Shown here in pieces: positions 7,762-16,461 of a stretch of DNA of 64,000 nt. The DNA is from Albidovulum aestuarii (GTDB lineage Bacteria > Pseudomonadota > Alphaproteobacteria > Rhodobacterales > Rhodobacteraceae). Position numbers and translations under genes: made by a program. The notes under the pieces were generated by a model. The model had not been told where the DNA came from. It worked only from the letters and a program-made list of their open reading frames with translations, and did no database searches. The stretch's first letter is position 1. Each line of letters opens with the position of its first letter. The stretch lies in the NCBI RefSeq assembly GCF_029961185.1, contig NZ_JASBQQ010000001.1, positions 1 to 64,000 on the forward strand, in the 5' to 3' direction.

Positions 7762-9242
7762 CAGAAGCCCTCCTGGTCATGGGAGCCAGCGTCGATCTCG
7801 TCGCCCGCAACGCTGTCGAAGCTTGCGCCACTTTCGGCATGGAAGGCCTGGCCACCAGTCATCGCCTGCCAGCGGCGGATCGCCAGATCGACATAAGCCG
7901 GCTCGACCTCGACACCGAAGCAGCGCCGCCGCGTGCGCACGGCGGCGAGGAGCGTGGTGCCGGAACCAAGGAAGGGATCGAGCACCAGGTCGCCCGGTCC
8001 GGTCACATCGAGGAGCGCATCCATGACGAGCCGGATCGGCTTGACGGTCGGATGGACCTGGAAGTCGTCGTCGGCATCCGCCCGCCCACCGGTCGCGCCC
8101 GGATAGGTCCAGACATTCGAGCGGTTGCGGCCGAACTTGCCGAGTTGCACGTTGTTCTGGTGTCCCGCACCGGAGCGCCGCGCCACGAAGCAAAATTCGT
8201 GCTGGCTCCGATACAGGCTGCCCATGCCCGGGTTCGTCTTCACCCAGACACAGATGTTGAGCATCTCCAGTCCCAAGGCGTTCAGCGCCTCCATCACCTC
8301 CCCGACATGGCGCCAGTCCATGCAGGCGAAGAGTATGCCTCCGGGTTTCAGCAGATCGGCGGCATTGCCTAAGGTTTTCACGAGGAAGGCCACGAAGTCG
8401 GGCCGGGACATCTCGCCCGAGGCTTCCGCGAACTCGGCAAAGCCACCACTCGCCGAGCGCACATGGCCATTGATCTTCACATTGTAGGGCGGATCGGTGA
8501 AGACCACGTCGGCAACCTGCCCGTCGAGCAGGGCTGCGATCCCCATTGTATCCCGTGCCGAACCGCAGAGGAGCCTGTGGTCGCCAAGGCACCAGACATC
8601 CCCCGCCCGGGACACGACAGGCGTGTCTGGCATCTCAAGTCCCGAGACATCATCCGCGGGGTCGGGCTCTTCGGCACCGCCCGCGCCGAACCGGATCGCC
8701 TCCAGCTCCGGCAGAACGAATCCCGGGATCTCGATCACTCCACCAATCTCGATAATCTCGTTGATCTCCAGACGGAGCACCTCCGTGTCCCATTCCGCCG
8801 TTTCCTGCAGCTTGTTGAGGGAGAGCCTCAGCCGGCGAAGTTCGACCTCGGGAAGATCGTCGACAAGGATGCAGGGCAGCTTTTCGGCGCCGAGACGCAG
8901 GGCAGCCGCGAGCCGGGTATGCCCGTCGACCACCTCGTAGCGCTCACCGCCCGGCTTGCTGCGCACGAGGATCGGGATCCGGAAGCCGAAGGTCTCGATC
9001 GACCGCATCACCGCTTCGGTCTGGCTCTTCACTGCGCGCCGAACCCGGCGCGGCGCCTGGTCGATCAGTTTGACCAAAAGCCAGACCAGTGTGACCTCCG
9101 CGAACAGGTCGTTCTTGCCATGCGCCGCGGAAATCTCCGGCTGCGCACTTATTGGTGCCGAGGATTGTTTTGCAGACGTTCTGTTCGGCTCCAGACCTTG
9201 GGAACCCGGGATCGCCGGGCTATTCTTGGGATGTTCATCCAT
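7761..9242 (-). CDS. ParB-domain / site-specific DNA methyltransferase fusion protein (copy 1)
   Basis: A 493-residue protein started at 9242, where AAGGAGGCGACT precedes the ATG. Residues about 60-180 are a ParB/sulfiredoxin-like domain with EVVDGHTRLAAALRLG. Residues about 250-450 are an N6-adenine/N4-cytosine methyltransferase: the catalytic DPPYNV comes first (about residue 254) and the SAM-binding FLGSGTTLLAA later (about 422), an order typical of beta-class enzymes. Such ParB-MTase fusions are common in phages and mobile elements and may protect or mark DNA. It is divergent from the DUF3489-DUF2924-recombinase operon. A second version is at 23046-24425, so the module is duplicated. Confidence 0.9.
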   Translation of the reverse strand: MDEHPKNSPAIPGSQGLEPNRTSAKQSSAPISAQPEISAAHGKNDLFAEVTLVWLLVKLIDQAPRRVRRAVKSQTEAVMRSIETFGFRIPILVRSKPGGERYEVVDGHTRLAAALRLGAEKLPCILVDDLPEVELRRLRLSLNKLQETAEWDTEVLRLEINEIIEIGGVIEIPGFVLPELEAIRFGAGGAEEPDPADDVSGLEMPDTPVVSRAGDVWCLGDHRLLCGSARDTMGIAALLDGQVADVVFTDPPYNVKINGHVRSASGGFAEFAEASGEMSRPDFVAFLVKTLGNAADLLKPGGILFACMDWRHVGEVMEALNALGLEMLNICVWVKTNPGMGSLYRSQHEFCFVARRSGAGHQNNVQLGKFGRNRSNVWTYPGATGGRADADDDFQVHPTVKPIRLVMDALLDVTGPGDLVLDPFLGSGTTLLAAVRTRRRCFGVEVEPAYVDLAIRRWQAMTGGQAFHAESGASFDSVAGDEIDAGSHDQEGF

Positions 9243-9612
9243 AGTCGCCTCCTTCGGTTTGAAGGGGAGGCGGAAGTGAGGCTGGGAGCAATCGACACAG
9301 CGGAGACAACCAGCCGATACTCTCCACATCCCCAATGGGTTGCGTGATCGGTGGTCGCTAGCATCCTGCTGCGACGTGTCAGATACCTCTACACCCGTCG
9401 CATTCCATGCGCAACACAATTTTTAATAAACTATTGATTTTCATAAATAAAGTTGACAAACGCACTTCGGGGACATGACTTTTTCAACCGGAACAACGGA
9501 CTGGACTTCGCCGCCGAACAGAGCGTCATTGGTCCCACGCCCGGCTCAGAGCCCGGGCGCGCCTCGGTAGGGCCCGGCAGTCTGCCTTGCCCGCAAACCC
9601 GAGGAGAAGACA
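9243..9612. promoter_or_regulatory. Divergent promoter region between methyltransferase and recombinase operon
   Basis: The 370 bases contain an AT-rich tract around 9418-9460 followed by TTGACA at 9453-9458, a plausible rightward -35 element; no convincing -10 is visible. A GC hairpin GCCCGG...CCGGGC at about 9540-9558 and GTAGGGCCCGGCAG precede the first gene. A similar GC-rich leader (25795-25830) precedes the matching operon of the second module, which suggests a conserved control region. Confidence 0.45.
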
Positions 9613-9855
9613 ATGTCTCAGACCACCAAGACCCCGACCCGCGAGACCAAGTCCGCCCTCGTCCGGAGGCTGCTCGCGCGCAAATCCGGCGCCGATCTCG
9701 CCGCCCTGCAGGACGCCACCGGCTGGCAGCCGCATTCGGTGCGGGCCGCCCTCAGCACGCTGCGCAAGGCCGGCTACATCATCGACCGCCTCCCGCCGAA
9801 GAAGGAGGGTGGTGCGGTCGCCTACCGCATTGCCGCCACGCCGGAGGCCGCATGA
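9613..9855 (+). CDS. DUF3489-domain protein (copy 1)
   Basis: An 80-residue basic protein with a good GAGGAGA ribosome-binding site. It matches the DUF3489 pattern: KSALVRRLLARKSGADLAAL, then TGWQPHSVRAALSTLRKAGY and a short end AYRIAA. The fold looks like a winged helix, so it may bind DNA. Its stop overlaps the start of the DUF2924 gene by four bases (ATGA), making a three-gene operon with the recombinase. A related copy is at 25862-26188. The function is unknown; the tie to a recombinase suggests an accessory or regulatory role in recombination. Confidence 0.88.
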   Translation: MSQTTKTPTRETKSALVRRLLARKSGADLAALQDATGWQPHSVRAALSTLRKAGYIIDRLPPKKEGGAVAYRIAATPEAA

Positions 9856-10256
9856 AGCTCTCCGTCGCCGAGATCGAGACCATGGAACGGGCGGCGCTCG
9901 TCGCCGCCTGGGACCATCTCTTCGGAGTGTCGGTGCCGAAGAGCCTGAGCCAGGCCTTCCTGCGCCGGTTCCTCGCCTTCGAGATCCAGGCGCGGCGCAC
10001 TGGTGGGCTGCCCAAGGGGTTCGTCGCGGATCTGGAGCGCCGGGCGTCTGGCCGCGGACCAGCTTCCTCTCCGGCCCTCAAACCAGGTGGCCGCCTGCTT
10101 CGCGAATGGAACGGCGTGACCCACGAGGTCGAGGTCACCGAGACCGGCTATTTCTGGAACCGGGAGACCTACCCGTCGCTCTCCGCGGTGGCCCGCGCCA
10201 TCACCGGCGCCCACTGGTCCGGGCCCCGGTTCTTCGGTCTGAAGGAGGGAAGCTGA
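9852..10256 (+). CDS. DUF2924-domain protein (copy 1)
   Basis: A 134-residue protein beginning MKLSVAEIETMERAAL at the ATG that overlaps the previous stop. Family features include LRRFLAFEIQARR, the strand RLLREWNGVTHEVEV, and the ending ARAITGAHWSGPRFFGL. In alphaproteobacteria this family sits just before large serine recombinases, as here: the next gene overlaps its stop codon (TGATG). Its role is unknown; a DNA-binding recombination helper is an inference from position only. The copy at 26185-26679 is about 30 residues longer. Confidence 0.9.
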   Translation: MKLSVAEIETMERAALVAAWDHLFGVSVPKSLSQAFLRRFLAFEIQARRTGGLPKGFVADLERRASGRGPASSPALKPGGRLLREWNGVTHEVEVTETGYFWNRETYPSLSAVARAITGAHWSGPRFFGLKEGS

Positions 10257-11911
10257 TGACAGTGCCGAGGATCCGCTGCGCAATCTATACCCGCAAGTCC
10301 TCCGAGGAAGGACTGGACCAGAGCTTCAACTCGCTCGACGCTCAGCACGAGGCCTGCGCGGCTTTTATCGCCAGCCAGAAGCATGAGGGCTGGATCCTCG
10401 CCCGTGACCGTTTCGACGATGGCGGGGTCTCGGGCGGGACGCTCGAGCGTCCGGCCCTTGCCCGCCTCCTTGCCGAGATCGATGCCCGCCGCATCGGCAT
10501 GGTGGTGGTCTACAAGATCGATCGTCTCACCCGGTCGCTGACCGACTTCGCCAAGCTCGTCGAGCGCTTCGACGCCGCCGGCTGCTCCTTCGTCTCCGTC
10601 ACCCAGGCCTTCAACACCGCGACCTCGATGGGCCGTCTCACCCTCAACGTGCTTCTCTCCTTTGCCCAGTTCGAGCGCGAGGTCACCGCCGAGCGGATCC
10701 GCGACAAGATCGCCGCCTCGAAGAAGCAAGGGATGTGGATGGGCGGTGTCCCGCCCCTCGGCTATGATCCCCACCCCGACCCGATGGTGCGGGAACTCGT
10801 CGTCAATGCGCCCGAGGCCGACACCGTTCGCGCCCTCTTCACCCTTTATGACCGGCACGGCAAGATCACCGAAGTCGAACACGCCGCCGCAGAGATGGGG
10901 CTGAGATCCAAGCTGCATCGGTTCCGCTCGGGCCGGGAACAGGGGGGTGGGCATCTCTCAACCGGGCAGATCCACAAGATCCTCACCAATCCGGTCTATC
11001 GCGGCCAGATCCGCCATAGGACCCTTGTCTGGCCCGGGCGTCATGCGGCGATCGTCGATCAAGCGCTCTGGGACAACGTGCAGGAGAAGTTGCAGGCGGC
11101 CGCACGGCGCAGGCGCGGCCGCAGGTCCGATACCGACACCGCGCCGCTCACCGGCAAGCTTCGCGACGAGACCGGCGACCGGCTGACGCCCACCCACAGC
11201 CGCAAGGACGGCAAGCGCCATCCCTACTATGTCTCGAACCGGCTGATTTCCGGCGGACCCGATCCCACCGGATGGCGCCTGCCCGGCCGGAAGCTCGAGG
11301 TCCTCGTCGCCAATGCCATCGCCGATCACATCGTGCAGGCGACGAGCGGGCATCGATTGCTCGCAAAGCCCGATCTCCGGGCGGACCCAGGCTATCTCGA
11401 TGCAGCCCGCGACCTCGTCCAGGTACTCCGCGCACCAAACCCTGACCTGCTGCGTCGACTTCTCGTCGGCGGCACCATCGGGCCGCAGAAGATCGTGCTC
11501 ACGCTCGATCCCGACACCCTGTCCGACGCACTCCATCTCCGGGCCGAGGATCTTTCGCCGGACCTCCTCGATCTCTCGGCACCGGTGCATCTCCGCCGCC
11601 GCGGCGTCGAGGCGAAACTGGTGGCGGGCAAAGCGGAGCCCGATCCCGACCCGGTGCTGCTCCGCACGCTCGCCGACGCGCATTGCTGGATCACCGCCTT
11701 GCGCAGCGGCACCCCGCTCGCCGTGATCGCGCGGAAGGCCGGACACCATGACGCCTTCATCCGGACCCGCGCGCCGTTCGCCTTCCTCTCGCCCAGGATC
11801 CAGCTGGCGATCCGGGACGGCACCGTGCCGCCGGAACTCACATCGCACCGGATCCTGCAACGCCCGATCCCTCTCGACTGGCAGGAGCAGGAGCGCCTCT
11901 ACGGCGTCTGA
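10256..11911 (+). CDS. Large serine recombinase (copy 1)
   Basis: A 551-residue site-specific recombinase. The N-terminal resolvase domain (residues 5-150) holds IYTRKSSEEGLDQ with the catalytic serine near residue 15, VVVYKIDRLTRSLTDF and ERIRDKIAASKKQGMWMGG. A recombinase domain follows (about 160-270), including the segment ILTNPVYRGQIRHRT, and then a C-terminal DNA-binding half. Such enzymes integrate and excise mobile elements at specific sites. It is the last gene of a coupled operon with DUF3489 and DUF2924. An unusual array of TTCCCTG repeats begins about 60 bases after its stop. It is clearly related to the enzyme at 26681-28333. Confidence 0.93.
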   Translation: MTVPRIRCAIYTRKSSEEGLDQSFNSLDAQHEACAAFIASQKHEGWILARDRFDDGGVSGGTLERPALARLLAEIDARRIGMVVVYKIDRLTRSLTDFAKLVERFDAAGCSFVSVTQAFNTATSMGRLTLNVLLSFAQFEREVTAERIRDKIAASKKQGMWMGGVPPLGYDPHPDPMVRELVVNAPEADTVRALFTLYDRHGKITEVEHAAAEMGLRSKLHRFRSGREQGGGHLSTGQIHKILTNPVYRGQIRHRTLVWPGRHAAIVDQALWDNVQEKLQAAARRRRGRRSDTDTAPLTGKLRDETGDRLTPTHSRKDGKRHPYYVSNRLISGGPDPTGWRLPGRKLEVLVANAIADHIVQATSGHRLLAKPDLRADPGYLDAARDLVQVLRAPNPDLLRRLLVGGTIGPQKIVLTLDPDTLSDALHLRAEDLSPDLLDLSAPVHLRRRGVEAKLVAGKAEPDPDPVLLRTLADAHCWITALRSGTPLAVIARKAGHHDAFIRTRAPFAFLSPRIQLAIRDGTVPPELTSHRILQRPIPLDWQEQERLYGV

Positions 11912-12498
11912 GCAGCGGTCCGGGCGGCGGCCTTCTCCAGGCGCCTCGTCCCGGATCGCCCGGTGTCGGAAATTCCCTGCATATTCCCTGCTGCAGCCGG
12001 CAGGGAATTCCTCTGTAAACCACTGAATCCTATCACCGAATCTGGCTCGGCAGCGCGGCTCCGAGGCAAGATCCGGAAAATTCCCTGCAAATTCCCTGCT
12101 GGCAGGGAATTCTTCGCCAAAACCGAACCGGCTGATGGGCCCGTCAGAGACCCATCGCGGCGCTCACGGCGAAACGGTCTCTCAGCCAAGTCTCTGTATG
12201 GGAGATGGTGGCGCAAGGCACGGAAAAATCGGCCAAGAATTCAGTGAATTTACGAGTAATATCAATGACTTATGTCGGTGGCGGAGGGGCCAGTCTGGAG
12301 CTATCCCGTCTCTGCAAAATTCCCTGCAAACAGGGAAAATAACAGGGTATTTCTGCTGTTTTCTGGCAATCAACGCCGGGTTCGGCGAAAATCCCCACGA
12401 TTATTCAATGCCTTATTCGGAATTTCCCTACTGATAGGAACAGGGAACTTTTTCGAGTTGAACAAGGTAATTTTTTCTTCGAGCAGGGAACGTGGATC
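11912..12498. repeat. Array of TTCCCTG / CAGGGAA repeats downstream of recombinase copy 1
   Basis: The heptamer TTCCCTG or its complement occurs ten times between 11973 and 12490: forward at 11973, 11984, 12081, 12092 and 12320; inverted at 12001, 12103, 12331, 12441 and 12484. Near matches are at 12343 and 12424. Two clusters have the same layout of two direct copies 11 bases apart and then one inverted copy (11973-12007 and 12081-12109); a third is a tight inverted pair (12320-12337). No protein-coding gene is seen here. The spacing close to one helical turn suggests a protein-binding site, for example for the recombinase or its accessory proteins. Confidence 0.7.
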
Positions 12499-12735
12499 TC
12501 GGCGGCACGATCCTGCCGATGCAGACCTTCGGTGTCATTTGAGCGACGTCGCGCGAGACGGAATCTGGTATCGTGGCGTTGACTCACGGTATGATGAACG
12601 ACGCTACCCGGGCCTGTGCGGCGCCGGCGCTGGATGCATTGTTCCCGTGGCAGATGGCGGCCGAACCCGGTGGCGGCTTCCGAGTTCCCAGACAAAGCAC
12701 GCAATGGCCCGTCCCAAGTTGGTGGGGCAGAAAAC
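12499..12735. other. Short unassigned stretch before the recombinase fragment
   Basis: I see no supported gene or structure in these bases. Several reading frames are open because of the high GC content, but none has a recognisable product. Confidence 0.5.
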
Positions 12736-12825
12736 GTGCGCATGTCGACCGATCACCAGCGCTACTCGACTGAAAACCAGGCGGCGGCAATCCAGGCCTA
12801 TGCCGCACGGCGTGGCATGGAGATC
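12736..12825 (+). pseudogene. N-terminal fragment of a different serine recombinase
   Basis: About 30 codons read VRMSTDHQRYSTENQAAAIQ followed by AYAARRGMEII, the start of the resolvase domain of a second type of serine recombinase (the S of MSTDHQ is the likely nucleophile). The similarity stops at about 12826, exactly where the truncated IS3 OrfB begins on the other strand. The gene has therefore been cut by the IS3 insertion or a later deletion and its remainder is not in the window. Confidence 0.7.
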
Positions 12826-12966
12826 ATACTGCGTCGCCAACTCGATGATGTCCGCGGTCGGGCGGTCTTCATCCGGACGGCCCTGTGGCACCTTGCGCTG
12901 TGTCGAGCGATGCTGGCCGAGCGTGCGGCAGGTGCGGCGCTCGGAAACGCCAAGCGTCTGCCGCAC
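12826..12966 (-). pseudogene. IS3-family orfB, N-terminal part only
   Basis: The minus strand reads MRQTLGVSERRTCRTLGQHR, STQRKVPQGR and TADIIELATQYD, the standard start of an IS3 OrfB (HTH_21 region before the integrase core). After ATQYD the match to the family ends at the junction with the recombinase fragment, so the DDE catalytic core is missing. It would normally be expressed together with orfA by frameshifting. Confidence 0.75.
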
Positions 12967-12998
12967 GCGGTCGATGCATCTGCGTCGGCGCGAAGGGC

Positions 12999-13292
12999 TC
13001 AGAAGTTTCCCCGTTCAACCTCCGTGAGGATCAGCTTGTCCAGCGTCAGCTCGGACACCGCTCGCCTCAGGCGTTGGTTCTCCTTCTCCAGTTCCTTCAA
13101 CCGCTTCAACTGGTCCCGGCTCATGCCGCCGTATTGCCGACACCAACGGTAATATGTCTGACGCGTCACCCCAATCTGGCAACCGGCCTCCGCAACGCTC
13201 ATGCCTTGACCCTGCAACACCTCAACTCGCTGCACCTTCATGACGATCTCCTCAGGCTTCTCTCGCTTCCCAGCCATCTCCTGGTCCTCCAC
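12999..13292 (-). CDS. IS3-family transposase OrfA (helix-turn-helix subunit)
   Basis: A 97-residue protein with an N-terminal helix-turn-helix (SVAEAGCQIGVTRQTYYRWC) followed by a leucine-zipper-like stretch (LKRLKELEKENQRLRRAVSE), the standard layout of IS3 OrfA. It is full length, but its partner OrfB is truncated, so the element cannot move by itself. An upstream in-frame ATG is not needed: MAGKREKPEE at about codon 5 is the conserved start of the family. Confidence 0.9.
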   Translation of the reverse strand: MEDQEMAGKREKPEEIVMKVQRVEVLQGQGMSVAEAGCQIGVTRQTYYRWCRQYGGMSRDQLKRLKELEKENQRLRRAVSELTLDKLILTEVERGNF

Positions 13293-13362
13293 TTCGTGGG
13301 GAATATCTACCCCGGTTGATGGATCACTTCAGCGGGGGCATTCCAGCGTCATCGCTTGATGG

Positions 13363-16300
13363 CTAAGCGCTGGCCTCTGATAGTATGCTAGCGACTTCGC
13401 TGGCGTGGTCTGAAATGCCTTTTGAATTGGTGAGCGTTTCAATCACTTCTTCGGCGTCTGCAATTGCATATGCAAAAAGTGGATCCTTTTCAAATGGCCC
13501 GCCGCGAAAGATATCGTCAGCTTCCTTAATCAACCTTCTATGCTTGTCCTTTGCTCGCGTCAGAGCTTCTAACCAACTAGCTTGATGTACGTCATCGCTG
13601 GATTGGCATTGCTCGTATTGTCGTTTGATCTCTTCCAGCACATTACTGGCCAACACAGCAGCTTGCTCCGCTTCGCGCCGGAACCCGCGAGCTTTGGCAC
13701 GGCCAAAACATGGTCTCAAATACGTAGCATACGCTCTTATGGGATCGCCAAGTCCAGCAAGAACACGCCCGGCCTCGTTCAAGAAAGACAAGAATGTTCG
13801 CTCAGAACATCCGTAGCGTAGTAGATCGAAATGAACGGCGTCCAAGATTGCCTCCGCCGTATCGAAGCGCTCCATGCGCCTGAAACATCGCGCTAAGGCA
13901 ATACGAAATCCCATTGCTTGATGATGAAGGCCTTCAGACTGGCCGCGCAGCATGGCCTCCATACAACGGTTTAGTGCTACCGAGAATTCGGAAGTTTCCC
14001 ACTCCTTCTCGGCGCATTCCGCCCGCCGATGCAAAGCTGCTATCAGAAGATGCGTCTGCTCAGCTTCAAGTCGTTGAGAGAAGCCAGGGACAAGCACGTC
14101 CCTGCTGTACCTGTCACCGTCCTTGAATTGTTCCCATCTGCTTTCATTCTCAATTCTGTCAATTAGGTCGAGTGCTAGCTCGTGGTCACCTTCGAGGAAA
14201 ACAAGGTGAGCTTCACGCGTCAGTACGCGGCGGTATAGGCTGCGAACGGTATAATACTGACGCGCATCACTCTCTTGCCTTTGGGTGTGAAGCGTCTGGA
14301 GCTTCTTCAGAGCCGTGTCTACCGCTTCGCGGGCTGCAGAGAGCTTGCCTCGTGTTGATTCTACCAATGCTAAATCCAAGTCGATATTGATCTCATCGAC
14401 AGCTCGCTCATCGACAGCTCGCTCATCCCCATACAAGGAGCGTTGAGCATGCAAGAAGCAGTCTCGCGCCTTCTCCAACTCACCGACGTCGAGCAGTGCA
14501 AATCCACATTCACGCATGAACTCGATACGATTCTCAGGATTTAGCGCCCTGTGGGGTACGCCTATTTGATAGTTCTCACTCATGAGTTCCAGGAGCTCGA
14601 CGGCAAGCTGATAGGCGCCATACCTTTTAGCCATCGCGCGTCCGCTGGAACCGTTCGCGTTGCTATTTAGTTCCTTCTGATACAATGTTTCATAACAGTA
14701 ATTTATCACTTGGGCCGGATTGGTGCCGTTCTGATCCCTAGTCGGCGCCTTCGGGAATTTCAGCTTGGGGTCATATTCCTTGCTAGATGTATCGCCCGAA
14801 AATGTCTCCGTAGATCGCACCAAGTGCCGGATCGTTTCTGAAAGGAAAAATATTCGGCTTCGCCCCCAGTGAGGTTCGTAGGGAAACTCCCGATCAAGTA
14901 GCTCTTTATCGTTTTCGTTGCCCTTGAGGCGATCAGCTATCCGGTAGTGGGCAAGTGCTCTAGCGTACGGATCAGTATTGATCCAATCATCCTGGACGAC
15001 GGCCTTTACGGCGATGCTCGCAAAGTAATTTGCCTTGCTTACGCCTGATATGCTCACGTTCTTAGCTGTGATGACCGGAGCAAGGCCCCCGATTCGTTTT
15101 TTCTCTGTCGCCAGATTGAGGTGGTTTTGGCGTTCGCCATCGATGGAATCGATCAACACGTCGAGAGCGTCTTCGGTGAGCCAGTGCTTGGCTGTGCTGA
15201 CGTATTGGAGCAAGTAATAATATTTCCTTTTTCCGCGCGAGCCGCCTTTTGCCGTGCGGTCGAGGTATCGAACAAAGGCTATATAGTCGGAAACGTCCTC
15301 GAGAAAGTTTCTAATATCCTTAAATTCATCAAATCGCGCGCCCGCCAAACGGCGAAAGCCCTGTGTTGGATCAAAATAGGCCGCAGTGCATTCGTTGGAT
15401 GCGAACAGGGCACGAAGCTTAACGCTTACTGGCCAGACATAGTCCGGGTTCTGGATTCGAAAATAAGTCGCAGCGCGACGCATTCGTGATCCAGATTCCT
15501 CCGATAACGACTGTTCGCGCAGGTCGGAGAAACGCTTCCACTGGGCTCTAAATTCGTCAAAGCTCGCCTCTCCGCGCAGACGTAGAATTCGTCGCATTTT
15601 GCGTGAATGAACTTCGGTGTTCTGAATGTTCACCTTCGATAACCATTCTGATTGACCTACGAACAGAATATTGCTCGGTCCACGCCACTGGCCGTGACGT
15701 GCTCGGAATTCCTTTGTGAGGCTCCTTAGGGAATTGTTGTCGGTAGCCACGTCAATAGCAAACGGCGAAAGGACCACCAGTAAAATACGCTCCGCAATAA
15801 TCGAGTCCGCCAATTGACGTTTCGTTTCGACCGGTCGGCCGATCGCGTCTAACTCGTTGCAGAGTTTGCGCAGCTCAGCCTCAAACGGCAAAGTGAAGTC
15901 CGATGGCCTGATAACCACGATCTTTGAATACGGATACTTCTCCTCATACGTCGGCCGGAGGTTTTGAGCGACGGTTGAGGCTCCAGAATTGAATGGAACG
16001 TCGCAGTGGAATATTGGTTGGTCGTTGTTGCAGAGCTCCTCAGCCAAGTAGTTTATGGCGTCTTGCTCGGCTCCTGTTATCCCATAACCTTGGATTGGTG
16101 GCTCTTGGTAGTAGCTCAAGCGTGCCAGTTGTTCCGAGGAACCGTCCGCGCGGGCGATGAGATCCAACACTTCTGCACGATCTGTGCACAAAAAAAGTCC
16201 TTCAAGCCCAAGTGATTGCTCTACTTTTTTTCGAGCTTCAGTTTGTCGCTCGCCCGGCCCCGAGATGAGTCTCAAGATTTTGTTTTCGTCCGCGTGTGGG

Positions 16301-16461
16301 CGGTCTAGCAGCAAATTGCTGATCAAACTGTCGCTCAAATCTATTGGTAACCCCACGACGCCCAATGCTGAACGCAAATCGTAGAAGGTGTAGTCTGGCT
16401 TGCCGCCCCAATAAGGTTTGCGCTCAGACCTAACAAGTTTGAGTATCTCAAGTTCATTCAT
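13363..16461 (-). CDS. Large TPR-rich protein of unknown function, candidate defence or regulatory protein
   Basis: A 1032-residue protein that I cannot assign to a named family. Residues 1-110 form a charged helical head. Around 145-260 there is an alpha/beta region that resembles the nucleotide-binding core of STAND-type proteins (PIFHCDVPFNSGASTVAQNL, later RILLVVLSPFAI), but no Walker A lysine is present. From about 640 to 950 there are tetratricopeptide-like helical pairs: FALLDVGELEKARDCFLHAQ, LVESTRGKLSAAREAVDTAL, LVFLEGDHELALDLIDRI, ARCFRRMERFDTAEAILDAV. A 15-bp tandem duplication (14393-14422) repeats DERAV. The codon usage is AT-richer than the neighbours, which suggests transfer. 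It stands alone between an IS3 scar and the His-rich operon. A large sensor with a TPR end in a mobile region is reminiscent of antiviral STAND proteins, but that is inference. Confidence 0.8.
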   Translation of the reverse strand: MNELEILKLVRSERKPYWGGKPDYTFYDLRSALGVVGLPIDLSDSLISNLLLDRPHADENKILRLISGPGERQTEARKKVEQSLGLEGLFLCTDRAEVLDLIARADGSSEQLARLSYYQEPPIQGYGITGAEQDAINYLAEELCNNDQPIFHCDVPFNSGASTVAQNLRPTYEEKYPYSKIVVIRPSDFTLPFEAELRKLCNELDAIGRPVETKRQLADSIIAERILLVVLSPFAIDVATDNNSLRSLTKEFRARHGQWRGPSNILFVGQSEWLSKVNIQNTEVHSRKMRRILRLRGEASFDEFRAQWKRFSDLREQSLSEESGSRMRRAATYFRIQNPDYVWPVSVKLRALFASNECTAAYFDPTQGFRRLAGARFDEFKDIRNFLEDVSDYIAFVRYLDRTAKGGSRGKRKYYYLLQYVSTAKHWLTEDALDVLIDSIDGERQNHLNLATEKKRIGGLAPVITAKNVSISGVSKANYFASIAVKAVVQDDWINTDPYARALAHYRIADRLKGNENDKELLDREFPYEPHWGRSRIFFLSETIRHLVRSTETFSGDTSSKEYDPKLKFPKAPTRDQNGTNPAQVINYCYETLYQKELNSNANGSSGRAMAKRYGAYQLAVELLELMSENYQIGVPHRALNPENRIEFMRECGFALLDVGELEKARDCFLHAQRSLYGDERAVDERAVDEINIDLDLALVESTRGKLSAAREAVDTALKKLQTLHTQRQESDARQYYTVRSLYRRVLTREAHLVFLEGDHELALDLIDRIENESRWEQFKDGDRYSRDVLVPGFSQRLEAEQTHLLIAALHRRAECAEKEWETSEFSVALNRCMEAMLRGQSEGLHHQAMGFRIALARCFRRMERFDTAEAILDAVHFDLLRYGCSERTFLSFLNEAGRVLAGLGDPIRAYATYLRPCFGRAKARGFRREAEQAAVLASNVLEEIKRQYEQCQSSDDVHQASWLEALTRAKDKHRRLIKEADDIFRGGPFEKDPLFAYAIADAEEVIETLTNSKGISDHASEVASILSEASA

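Larger units (their letters stand above)
12826..13340 (-). mobile_element. Truncated IS3-family element
   Basis: The right end of the element is near 13340, where the minus strand begins TGCCCCCGCTGAAGTGATCC, a close match to the remnant end at 988. It carries a complete orfA (12999-13292) but only the first part of orfB. The break at about 12826 joins directly to a serine-recombinase fragment, so the left half of the element has been lost. Confidence 0.75.

Noticed and set aside
11973-12490. CRISPR array
   Set aside because: The repeated unit is only seven bases, occurs in both orientations and lacks uniform spacers; no cas gene is present.
13363-16461. Reading the 1032-residue protein as a normal STAND ATPase
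   Set aside because: The expected Walker A lysine and a clear Walker B pair of acidic residues are not visible; only the general layout fits.
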